Part shown: piece after piece, positions 56,501-64,000 of the stretch
How positions within the stretch are numbered: position 1 is the stretch's first letter
How the letters are laid out: the number at the start of each line of letters is the position of its first letter
Assembly (NCBI GenBank): GCA_964019415.1
Contig: OZ025889.1
Coordinates: 2,790,501-2,854,500, forward strand
Source: Ianthella basta
Lineage: Eukaryota; Porifera; Demospongiae; Verongiida; Ianthellidae
Direction: 5' to 3'
Length of the DNA: 64,000 bases
The notes under the pieces: model-generated
What the model was told of the DNA's origin: nothing
The model's input: only the letters and a program-made list of their open reading frames with translations
Database searches by the model: none
Program-made: the position numbers and the translations under genes

Positions 56501-59500
56501 AAATTCTATTAACACCACCACTGGGCTAGGCTTGAAAGAAATGTGGAGGCATTGGGAATAGACAAAGAGCATCTGGCTTAAGCTGCCAGCACTCTGCCAA
56601 TGAACTACGAATCCCACCAGCAACTATTCTCCATTCTTGCTCTAATGCGACGGCATAACCTCAATTTAACTCAGTGCTGGTCTTTGCACCAGGTAATGTG
56701 GAGTCCCATCGAAAGGCCAATTATGATTTTGCTATGATTCACTCCATACAAACTATTGCACACAACTTCCTGCTATAATCAGCAACTCTCTTGAGCAAGT
56801 CATACACTATACAAGGGCAAGACTGGAGGGTGTTTGTCGGCAGGAGTATGGACTCAGTTGCAGAGTGCTGTCAGCTCGGCAACTCTTCAATTTACTCGAA
56901 CCCTTAGCCATGTCAAAGGTCTACATCTATGGACAGTAATGGTCCAACCTCTCACCTCAACCAATGTCACATACTCAACTGAAGCATCCCTATACACTTG
57001 TCACTTAGAATCCATGCATCAGTCACACAGTTACACAGGTACGTACATCTTCAACAGTAGCACATACGTAGGTAACGGATGTACAGCATTAATAAGATTA
57101 CCCTGTTTTCTTCCAATAATGGTGTCAACTGATAGGTCTTCTGCAGAGAGCCCCCTGGGTGAAGTGGGAAGCCTTCCCTACAGTACGTAAGTTGAAATAA
57201 CACACAAACTCCAGTGACTGTTCTAATTGCAAAACACAACTTACCTTAAGGCTACTAACTTTAGTGGGAACCAATTTTAGCGAATTAAGTAAGCCATGTA
57301 AAATTACTATAATTGTACCGACTAAATGTTAATGTATAGCTAAAAATGTTTCATACACAAAATGCTTGAAAATCACCATAATGAGCACCCACCAATCCTG
57401 GATTTTCAATACGCTAAACTTAGTTGCCATTACAATTTGTAGCCTTAAAGGTATCTGAGTGACAGCACTAACATGAATGAATGAATGAATGAATACCTCT
57501 GACGGCATGATCTCCTGTGCTGAAGGTAGCCCTTACAACATAGCAGTAATGCAATCTTAAGTGCTAGTGTCTATGTTCATACTATACATGTTATACAAGT
57601 TACGTATTAAAATTGTCCATCCAGCACTTTCTCGGTCTTCCTCTTGGTCTTTTGCCATTCATCTCCTCGCTGTACGCACGCCTCGCCAGTCTTTCCCCTT
57701 CAGTACCATCTACTCTCTCCTTCCATGCTCTCTGCTTCTTTTGGGATACTTCCACAACTGCTTCCTGTTTCAACCTTTGTCTGATGTCCTCATTCCTAAC
57801 TCTATCTAGCTTCGTCACTCCCTCCACTCTCCTCAAATACCTCATCTCTATCGCCTATAGTCTGCTCTCCTTCCCCTTCTGTATGGTCCAGGTTTCACAC
57901 CCATACAGTAGTGTACAAACCACCGTTGCATTGAATACTCTTAACTTTGTAAAATAGATAAGTCAAGGGACAAAACATTCATGACTCAAGTGTGCCACGG
58001 CGCCCCCTCAAAGGTGAAAAGGAGAAGTGGCTTAGGGAGCTCTACGAGTGTAGTACCAGTGACCATCATTGGGCTATGAGTGGAGCATAGTTACTAGTTA
58101 AGGCTTTCACGAAGAAGATGCTATCTTCAGTCTCGACTGAAAGTGGTTCGGACATCCAACTCTGACTCACAAGCCACTTGCCAGGCTGAAAGGAGCTCTC
58201 CATGAACGTTCCAGTACTGAGATGGGTCATTAAAGGTGGAGAGGGAGTTTGACGTAAAGGCCTGCATAGCTAGTTAGGTTATCCATGTCATATCACTTGT
58301 ACACTCTAGCATGATAGGATCCAACTTGCCTATGCATGAATTATTTTCAAGGAGTGAGGAAAAACAGTAAAACTGCTGTCACCACTCACTAGATCTCTAA
58401 CATACATTCCTACATGTGCATTGGGTCCATCCAAAAATGATCACACAGATAAGGAAGGTGCACAGGGGGTACAACAAAACAGACATGTTTCTGGAACTTA
58501 AAATGTAACAACTACTACAATAACTACTAGAAAAAAATAAACATTTTCTACAAAAATTGTAAGGATGTAGGGATAGCATAAAAAGTACAGAAACAAGTAA
58601 AGGCCGTTATACAGTGGAGCATTAACCATGGTCCCTACATGCAAGAATGTTGCACCTTATAGTCCTACATCCTTGAATGTAGGGACAATGGTTAATGCTC
58701 CACTGTATAACAGCCTTTACTTGTTTCTGTCCTTTTTATGCCATCTGGAGCTCTGTATCTCCCAGTCACCATACCGGGTAGCTCTGTATCGCCTGGTTGC
58801 CATACTGATAGCTGTCTCTACCATCTGGTTGCGTTATCGGGTAGCTGACTCTACCATCCAGCAACCAGGGAGTTACCCTCTTAGGTTATGCATTGGGGCA
58901 TCTGGTTACACAACTGGTTGCCCAGTCGCATAACCAGCATCCGTTGCACAATTGGGCAAGCTAAGCAACTGTATGGAACATATAAACATAGCTACGCAAT
59001 GCTCAATGCAACATGATTAGCTACCTTACTCCCAGCTTGGTAACCATGTACGCCATTGGCTATCATTGTACAGGGTTGTACAAAGATAGTGACGATACAG
59101 CAAAGTTGGGGAGGAAATAACATACTGGTTTGAAGTACAGAGGAGTAAGGCAGGGATGTCCAATGTCACCATGGTTGTTTAACATCTACCTGGACATAGT
59201 GAGAAAGGAAGCTCTTCCCCAGTTTAAAAGAGGAGCTGGCTTAACCAACTGCCAGATACAGCTGACCATGTTTTCAAATGACACTGTGTTACTAGCAGCG
59301 AGTGAAAACAATCTAAAGTGGAATATTGAGAAGCTGCATGAGGCAATGAAAAGGCACAAACTAAAATTTAATTGGAGTAAGTCAAACACAATGTTCTTTA
59401 GTAGGGTCCCAACGGAATGACCTGTGTTGTATCGTTTAGAAGTGGATACTTAACATGCTAGTGTACATAGTCCCCTGAATGGTGGTTAAATCAGAGGCTT

Positions 59501-59835
59501 GTTGTCTCTAATCGCCTATTGGGATGACAGACATAACATCACAGAATAACATCACTTTGTGAATTTTAATGGAGATTCATATCTGCATACCCCTTGCAGC
59601 AAGGATCATCAATGCAGACTGCATCCTCTTGAAGAACTTGCCACACACATTCTATCTATGCATGGGAGTGTGCACTTTTTCAGCATTTAACATTGCACCT
59701 GAATGTAAACTGCACAAGAGCTGACAATCACTTCTTGCAAATGCAAACATTCAGGAACTTACTCTGCATCCAGCTCGCACACAACACATTTGTACTTGCT
59801 TTGGGCAAAGAGGCAAATGTCAGCAAACTGTCGGA
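44593..59835 (-). CDS. ARRB: beta-arrestin, C-domain and C-tail, 7 exons, 5' partial
   Basis: Arrestins bind phosphorylated GPCRs, stop G-protein signalling and link receptors to clathrin coats. Exons in coding order on the - strand: 59835-59763, 57177-57102, 55576-55509, 55415-55317, 54070-53967, 44972-44882, 44677-44593. Phases agree throughout, giving 197 codons plus TGA. The first exon reads RQFADICLFAQSKYKC. The third holds the gate loop LALDGQIKHEDTYLASST with both polar-core aspartates, and the fifth has DVSLELPFTLTHPEPDE. The tail carries LIRFE, which fits the clathrin box, and FEEFVRLR, which fits the AP-2 motif FxxFxxxR. That motif also keeps the arginine matching the polar-core Arg of vertebrate beta-arrestin. 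The donor chosen for the fifth exon is phase-forced and the least certain. The N-domain was not found up to 64000. Confidence 0.87.
45450..46500 (+). mobile_element. Helitron-like element with coding-like tandem repeat
   Basis: The right end is secure: hairpin TGCGCCAAAGGCGCA, then CTTCCCTG, CTAG (46497-46500) and T. The left end is a candidate, A then TCTTATTATAGTGGAGCC at 45450, similar to the element starting at 4908. A short tandem repeat lies at 46052-46345. It is in the 9-kb arrestin intron. Confidence 0.55.
46052..46345. repeat. short degenerate tandem repeat
   Basis: Repeats of about 24-33 bp carry the core CAGGAGTCAGCTCAAGGAA. In one frame they read as QESAQGKNQESSKGNN-like units. 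Confidence 0.7.
46894..47160. repeat. imperfect direct repeat
   Basis: 46894-47010 and 47060-47160 share GAGGRGTGCCGTTCACYTAGCTGCC, then GCCGAA and CACGCCAT-like bases. The pair flanks the start of the Helitron coding region. Confidence 0.55.
47310..47770 (+). repeat. tandem duplication of a two-exon-like module
   Basis: 47310-47520 and 47538-47770 share ATGSCACC, AAAACTGCT, ACTCCAG followed by a GTRNGCC donor-like site, and TTGCAGACTGCACGYTCAAAG. The unit is about 230 bp. Each unit thus has a possible donor and acceptor. Confidence 0.6.
48595..49853 (+). pseudogene. Helitron Rep (HUH endonuclease) remnants
   Basis: Frame 48595-48870 has NLPTTSEVTVILPG and INELHRSYDPL. A shifted frame at about 48903-49180 has KEFYRFQLQI and LLQQYACDQFTKAEGQRLR. 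Frame 49008-49193 has IRIILPPTIYGSPHWY, and next comes HTYGKPDLFVTFTCNPSWPE. Frame 49329-49853 has KHVLGRV, the HUH pair in RGLPHCHILLIL (His-Cys-His at 49446-49454) and SAEIPDKE. The order is that of the Helitron-like N domain and Rep. At least three breaks make it inactive. Confidence 0.8.
50096..51073 (+). pseudogene. Helitron PIF1-like helicase, truncated
   Basis: The frame runs 50096-51073 with one TAG at 50372-50374. The Walker A motif GGTGKT is at 50432-50449, motif Ia is near TSGIAATLL and Walker B is LIVIDEVTM. GDWHQILSVVRKGGRP follows. Later helicase motifs are absent, so it is cut short. Confidence 0.8.
51300..53535 (-). mobile_element. LINE (non-LTR retrotransposon), decayed and 5'-truncated
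   Basis: On the - strand, from 53535 downward, the end of an APE-type endonuclease is seen: LDHILIS and CGSDHQPLVASLRLRF. A linker follows at 53135-52776. The reverse transcriptase comes next: GYRGISLLETAYKIYA, RAGFTPGRGTADNI and VGVRQGCGLSPALF. The catalytic HLEYADDMILASHD follows. The tail reads VMPVLLYCMHLMPLHKSDQR and RWILGIRWEEKVKT. Stops and frameshifts break it into at least four pieces. It lies in the arrestin intron, in the same direction as that gene. Confidence 0.85.
53613..53939 (+). repeat. unidentified dispersed segment, copy B
   Basis: An open frame (53625-53939) begins NEAAAAYAQKAQRLVVMLPP. The first 90 bases resemble 35517-35600. It abuts the arrestin exon 53967-54070 on the other strand. 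I do not recognise the family. Confidence 0.45.
54581..54648. repeat. small fold-back MITE
   Basis: AGAAATTTTCGTGGGG pairs imperfectly with CCCCACGAAAT, with inner TTTCGTGG / CCACGAAA. A diverged relative lies at 55150-55235. Arrestin intron. Confidence 0.6.
56000..56220 (+). pseudogene. possible transposase N-terminal fragment
   Basis: One + frame reads ITDEINEYLDKMLQDNELST and KFHHLITKKTTGFSM before a stop. That loosely resembles the second helix-turn-helix of Tc1/mariner-type or related transposases. No catalytic part follows. Arrestin intron. Confidence 0.3.
57242..57454. repeat. MITE with ATACCTTWAGG inverted ends, copy 2
   Basis: TACCTTAAGGCTACTAAC and TTGTAGCCTTAAAGGTAT are inverted ends. 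Internal ACAAAATGCTTGAAAATC and CAATCCTGG match copy 1 at 12541-12722. It starts 65 bp beyond the arrestin exon 57102-57177. Confidence 0.7.
57480..57957 (-). mobile_element. LINE 3' fragment
   Basis: On the - strand, LLYGCETWTIQKGKES, RYLRRVEGVTKLDRVRNEDI and [15 protein letters not shown] match the LINE end at 33000-33667. The tail is ATTC repeats (57478-57496). One in-frame stop. Arrestin intron. Confidence 0.75.
58577..58740. repeat. fold-back MITE
   Basis: CATAAAAAGTACAGAAACAAG and its near-complement ending at 58740 form arms of about 65 bp around a short centre. TACAGTGGAGCATTAACCAT and ATGGTTAATGCTCCACTGTA are exact complements. A related single arm lies near 31386-31441 in TRIP12. 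Confidence 0.85.
58745..58930. repeat. irregular tandem repeats
   Basis: Units of roughly 40 bp share GGTAGCTCTGTATC, CTGGTTGCCATA and ACCATCTGGTTG patterns, at least four times. Arrestin intron. Confidence 0.5.
59100..59425 (+). mobile_element. LINE reverse transcriptase fragment
   Basis: GVRQGCPMSPWLFNIYLD is a reverse transcriptase motif, followed by MFSNDTVLLAAS in place of the FADD catalytic box, then KLKFNWSKSNTMFF. The Asp-to-Asn change would inactivate it. Arrestin intron, opposite strand. Confidence 0.75.
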
Positions 59836-59961
59836 CTGCAACAGAACAGAACACACATATAAAACATGTAGTAAACTTTGAAGAGGCCTCAGTGGCTAAG
59901 ACGTTCACACACGCCTGAATTCGATGAGGGTAAGGGATATTTGCTGTGTAAGTAGTACGGA

Positions 59962-60327
59962 TCAATGAGGAATCTTGAGCATAATCACAGCAGTGGAGGC
60001 CCAATGGAAGGGGCTCTCCTAGGTCCGTAGACCAATAGGATCGTGTCCAATCACAGACACAATCAGGGCCACCATGTTCGAAGATGATGAAACTGCAAAG
60101 AACATGAAAGAAAGGTGGCGCTGCCGGGAATCAAACCCAGGGCCTCTGGCCTAAGCCATTTCCCGGCAGTGCCACCTTTGTTTCGTGCCCTTTGCTGTTT
60201 CATCATCTTCGAACATGGTGGCCCTGATTGTGTCTGTGATTGGACACAATCCTATTGGTCTACGGACCAAGGAGAGCCCTTCCATCGGGCCTCCACTGCT
60301 GTGATTACACTCAAGATTCCTCATTGA
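59962..60327. repeat. fold-back element with tRNA-like hinge
   Basis: Arms 59962-60131 and 60159-60327 are near-perfect complements of about 170 bp. TCAATGAGGAATCTTGAG and CTCAAGATTCCTCATTGA are the outer ends. The hinge, read on the - strand, has TGGCTTAGGCCAGAGG (A-box-like) and GGGTTTGATTCCCGG (B-box-like). Confidence 0.85.
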
Positions 60328-60374
60328 CCCATGCTTGAACTTGTTCGAAATAGCCAGGGTTCACAACAATCTTA

Positions 60375-60407
60375 GCTGTTTCGGCAGCTTTCAGCTACCT
60401 TCATCAG
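60375..60407 (-). ncRNA. hammerhead-ribozyme-like motif 6
   Basis: On the - strand: CTGATGA, stem II GGTAGC-TGAAA-GCTGCC (6 bp), then GAAAC and AGC. Stem II is paired with a different sequence from the other copies. The cleavage triplet is altered, so it is probably inactive. Confidence 0.35.
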
Positions 60408-60509
60408 TACATGCTACAAAAAGCACTCAAACCATTTAAATGCATGGTGGTGACGGGTGATGATATGATATGAGATGAAGTGAAGTATGATTAACGTTAC
60501 ATCGCCCAT

Positions 60510-61480
60510 CGACCCACAGAACCTATGCTGCAGGATGGAAGTGTTACCAGTCCTTGACTACAGCATTCTCCCTCCCAACCCTGCCCATATCTCAAGAGAA
60601 AGTGACTTTGTTTGTAGCCTACATCGGTGCTGAGGGCCTCACTGTTTCCTCAGTGGAAACGTATCTTGCTGCCCTTAGACATTCTCAAATTCTTTCCAAT
60701 CCATTGGACACATTCCCATCCCTCTACACTCCTCACATGAAGATTCTGCAGCAAGGCATAGCACGTGTGAGGGCCCTTCACTCCCAGCCTCCTGTCAGGC
60801 TCCCCATCACAGCATCTTTAGTGCTCAAGATAAAGTCCTCACTCGAGGCCATCCCCAAAGCCTACGACAGTACCATGCTGTACGTGGCCTGCTATACAGC
60901 CTTCTTTGGCTTCCTTGGTTGTGCAGAGTTTCAGCTCTCTGATGATGGGCACTTTGACCGCTCCATCCACTGAGCTTGGCCGATCTACATTTCATCAGGT
61001 CCTCCTCCCAGAGGCATTTTGACATCTGCAACAAAGGATCCAAGACTGATCAGCTCCACCTGAGATGCACATTGACGTTGGGGGCAACAGGCCCTACCTT
61101 GTGCTCTGTAGCATCCCTACTGGATCATCTGAATGTTCGAGGGGTGATCCTGGCCCTCTGTTTGTCCATCAGGATGGCACTCCCATATGCCAAAAGTGGT
61201 TCATGGCTAGGTTACAGTAGGCATCATCAGCGGCTGGTGTACCAGGGTCGTCATTTAACAGCCATAGTTTCCAAATAGGGGCCCCTACATCAGCCAGCCC
61301 TGCTGCCATTCCTGAAACCACAATGAAGATCCCGGGCAGGTGGCAGAGTATGGCATATCAGGGGTACGTACGTCCCCCCACAGAGGAACAGACACAGATT
61401 TCCTCTTCAGCTTGCATCACAGGCCTCCAACAAGGACTGCACTCCTTTATAGCAATCACGTTGTACTTTAGGCACATATA
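60510..61480 (+). pseudogene. tyrosine recombinase remnant (DIRS/Crypton type)
   Basis: Broken + frames keep a tyrosine-recombinase order: TYAAGWKCYQSL, LFVAYIGAEGLTVSSVETYL, RLPITASLVLKIKSSL and YTAFFGFLGCAEFQL. A shifted frame has SKTDQLHLRCTLTLG; another has KIPGRWQSMAYQGYVRPP, which includes the C-terminal tyrosine region. The expected catalytic Arg in GFLRxxE is Gly here. The HxxR part is scrambled by frameshifts. I cannot tell a DIRS retroelement from a Crypton. It lies beyond the recognised arrestin exons. Confidence 0.75.
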
Positions 61481-62309
61481 GACCCATCCTTTGTTCATTT
61501 ATTCGCTTTGTAAACACTTATGGAACATTTGGCTGTTGATTTTTATTTATTTGATGTTATATTTCATCATTCTTTGATTATCTTACACCACCTGAGGATA
61601 CCCCTTCAGGGTCCTGGGCCTTCCTCCAGGTGTAACCTAATCATGAACAATTAGCGGAGCTAATCTCTAGTGCATGGGCAGAGGTCACGGTCACCTCTGG
61701 GGGCAGGTCCCCAATGCCATTACCACCAAGCCCATGTTCCAGGCCCTTGTGGCAAGGTCCCTCGGCTCTGCATGATGGGAAGTATATATGGGTGTCTTAG
61801 GGTTCACAATCATAGGGATTCTCCATAGGTACACATAACTCATTTGAAACACCTCTCATATCCAGATTGCCTGCTGGCTCAGGTTAGTGGAGGGTGACAA
61901 CATTAAGTGTTGTTTAACAGGCTAAGCATAGTTACTGTGTCACCCATAGCATTCCTCCCATTTCCAGCTCAGTGGGCGGAACACAACCTGGATGTCTAGG
62001 GGCATGAGGATCTGTCTCACCACCTCAGAGAGATCGTTGCTGTACGGCAGATTTAGGATTGCCCTAGGTCTTCAGTCATCCCTTTCTTCCCCCTGCTCGG
62101 GCATGAGTACTTGTGTACAAAACTAGACAGATATCCATTTTGCTGGAATACACAATCTTCTTTTCTTCTTCTGCACGCTCTACACCAGAGGATGACAGTG
62201 TGATAGCTCTGGTCATTAGAGTCCATTCTACTGCCATCTTGTGTTTCATTGGGTGGTGGGAGGTGAAAGAACGATACTGGTTGGTGTGCATCGTCTTCCT
62301 GTAAATGGA
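61481..62309. other. no supported gene
   Basis: No arrestin N-domain exon, RNA gene or clear repeat ends found on either strand. It may include the rest of the recombinase element. Confidence 0.4.
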
Positions 62310-62505
62310 TGTGCTAATGGGCCCATCATCCTACCCAGCAACAATGGGCTAACACTGAATGTCAAGAAGACAAAATGCATGGTCATCAGCACAGGGTCAC
62401 GGGCTGCTCTTCCCCCTCTACAATTATTCTACAATGAAGTTAAGATTGACCAAGTCAAATCTTGTAAACTACTGGTAGCCCATCAGCTGCCCAGCACATT
62501 CTAAC
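62310..62505 (+). mobile_element. LINE reverse transcriptase fragment (thumb region)
   Basis: NNGLTLNVKKTKCMVIST and YNEVKIDQVKSCKLL resemble the segment just after the catalytic box of non-LTR reverse transcriptases. Truncated at the right by the Helitron-like element at 62524. Confidence 0.65.
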
Positions 62506-62523
62506 ACCAGCATCTGCCACTAA

Positions 62524-62939
62524 TCTATATACATAATTCAGTTCGTTTTTTGTTTGTTTGTTTGTTTGTCTGTTCGTTCGCGATTTGGGCAAAAACAACT
62601 GCACAGAACGCCGCCAAACTCTCAGAGATTATAAAGTGGGCTCCGCGAGTGTCCTCCACGGGTTGAAATTGCCCATCTTACAGTTCTTGAAGAGATATCC
62701 TTCTATTTCCGGCTTTTTGTTTGCGGCTGACGGCCATTTTATTAATTATTGCTCCCTTGACTTCCAGTTGTCGGACGGTTTGATTCGCTGTCATTCAACA
62801 ATCAACTTTAAACTCGGCCATCGTTATAGCAGCTACCTTCCGTTGCTACCCGCTCACATACGTCAAAACTGGCTGGGACCAACTCGCTGTTGTGCGACTC
62901 GCCATAGCAGAAGCCCGCCAAAGGCGGGTGCTCTGCTAG
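62524..62939 (+). mobile_element. Helitron-like element, 416 bp
   Basis: Starts A then TCTATATACATAATTCAG and ends with hairpin GCCCGCCAAAGGCGGGTG, CTCTG, CTAG (62936-62939) and T. Interior GTTTGTTTGTTTGTC and GTTCGTTCGCG microsatellite. No coding content. Confidence 0.7.
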
Positions 62940-64000
62940 TAGCTAATAAAGGAATTGCCTAAGAGAAAGGCTACACAAAATTAATGACTGCTCAGAAGAT
63001 CGTATCCCACAAATGAAGGGTGATCTGAGCTCTCTTAAGTACCACCAGGTGTCATGATACAATAACAATTTTTCATTGACTACATGTATTTCAATGGTCA
63101 CACATTGACCTCGTTCTAGACATACCTCAGCTGTTTGGCCATTTCACTTAACTTAAAAATGGCTGAACAGTGGAGGTTAATCTTCATTGGGACTATTCCT
63201 CCAACTCCAGCTACAAGTATACCAGAGTTGTGGTAATAGCAATTGGTAATTGTAATTGGCAGTACTTATTTACACATTTCTCAGTAATTGTAATTTAATA
63301 GGAATTGAAATGATTGCTGAAGTAATTGTAATGATAGCTGATTACCTTCATGTAATTTACACATAAAGGACAAAGGACAAGTAATGTAATTGCGAGCAAT
63401 TGTGTAAATATGTGTAAATTAAATGAATTACCCTACTCTTGCAGACCAAACTGATCAAGTATTCCCTGCACCAGCTATGCCTGCACTAGTTGAGCATGTT
63501 CAGTCAAGCAGGAAGACTTTGAATCCACTATGTACAATGCCATATGCTTTCAAAGAACTTCAAAACATTGCTATTCTTGAGAATGAACTCCCACTTTATG
63601 GTACCCTAAAGTAATTGTAATCATAATAGACTTTTTGCCAAATAAATTTTGATCACTTCCGGAGTTCACTGAACTCCAGTTTTGTACAGCAAGGGTAGAT
63701 AAAATGGCTACTTTTGCTCACGTGTAGCAGGTACAGGAAGTGGAAGCCCCCCATTCCGCTGTTGTAGTATTGTAGAGCGTACGACTGCCTTCAAGTTGGT
63801 AGGCATATCGTCTTGTTCAGCCAGTGTTTAGGTACTTTTTGAACGACGATTAGATAGTATGCAGATCAACAGCGAAGATCACTGGAAGAAGCTGAGTTTC
63901 TTTCTCTTTTCCCTGGATCACAAAGGAAAGGATCTGCGACACATTTCTCCCAAGCTTCGCTTTTTACTTTGCCATCGAGGAGCACCATAGGGCGCACAGC
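62940..64000. other. no supported gene at the right edge
   Basis: An A/T-rich stretch with TAATTGTAAT-type repeats lies at 63225-63425. A + frame at 63423-63614 has no family match that I recognise. I found no arrestin exons here; they may lie beyond 64000. Confidence 0.4.

Noticed and set aside
60116-60176. tRNA gene
   Set aside because: Box A and box B-like words are present, but no full cloverleaf; it is the hinge of an inverted repeat.
63423-63614. Possible gene exon near the right edge
   Set aside because: The frame opens after a TTGCAG-like acceptor, but no protein family, donor or conserved motif supports it.

Overview
This is animal nuclear DNA, read as two split genes packed with transposable elements. 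The genes have many short exons and GT-AG introns, and there are no operons or ribosome binding sites. I identify a TRIP12-type HECT ubiquitin ligase on the + strand and a beta-arrestin on the - strand, converging tail to tail. The proteins are metazoan in type. Short introns, abundant fold-back elements, Helitrons and Penelope-like pieces suggest an invertebrate, possibly a sponge or other early-branching animal; that placement is inference only.

Layout. From 452 to 42211 I chained 55 coding exons of TRIP12. Together they give one open frame of 4,493 nt with matching splice phases at every junction; the 5' part lies before the window. They encode an armadillo-like region (exons 1-14), a WWE domain (exons 15-17), a long middle region and the HECT domain ending at 42211 with the catalytic cysteine. 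A poly(A) signal follows at 42264. After an intergenic stretch with fold-back repeats, the last seven exons of a beta-arrestin run from 59835 down to 44593 on the - strand. The arrestin N-domain exons are outside the window or were not found.

Mobile DNA fills the introns. The best-preserved element is a 5.7-kb Ty3/Gypsy LTR retrotransposon (4914-10606). It has LTRs that look identical, a tRNA-Leu-type primer site, intact gag and pol and a -1 frameshift signal. It sits in TRIP12 intron 7 in sense orientation, six bases inside the 5' end of a Helitron-like element. Further Helitron-like elements lie at 14834-16111, 37569-38642, 45450-46500 and 62524-62939. A decayed autonomous Helitron (Rep plus PIF1-like helicase) lies at about 47.3-51.1 kb. 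There are also LINE fragments, a Penelope-like GIY-YIG fragment, a dead tyrosine recombinase, a tRNA-derived SINE and many fold-back MITEs. Six small hammerhead-ribozyme-like motifs with compensating stem changes are scattered through the repeats.

Relationship of the genes. TRIP12 is a nuclear E3 ligase and beta-arrestin a cytoplasmic receptor adaptor. I see no sign that they work together; they are simply convergent neighbours.
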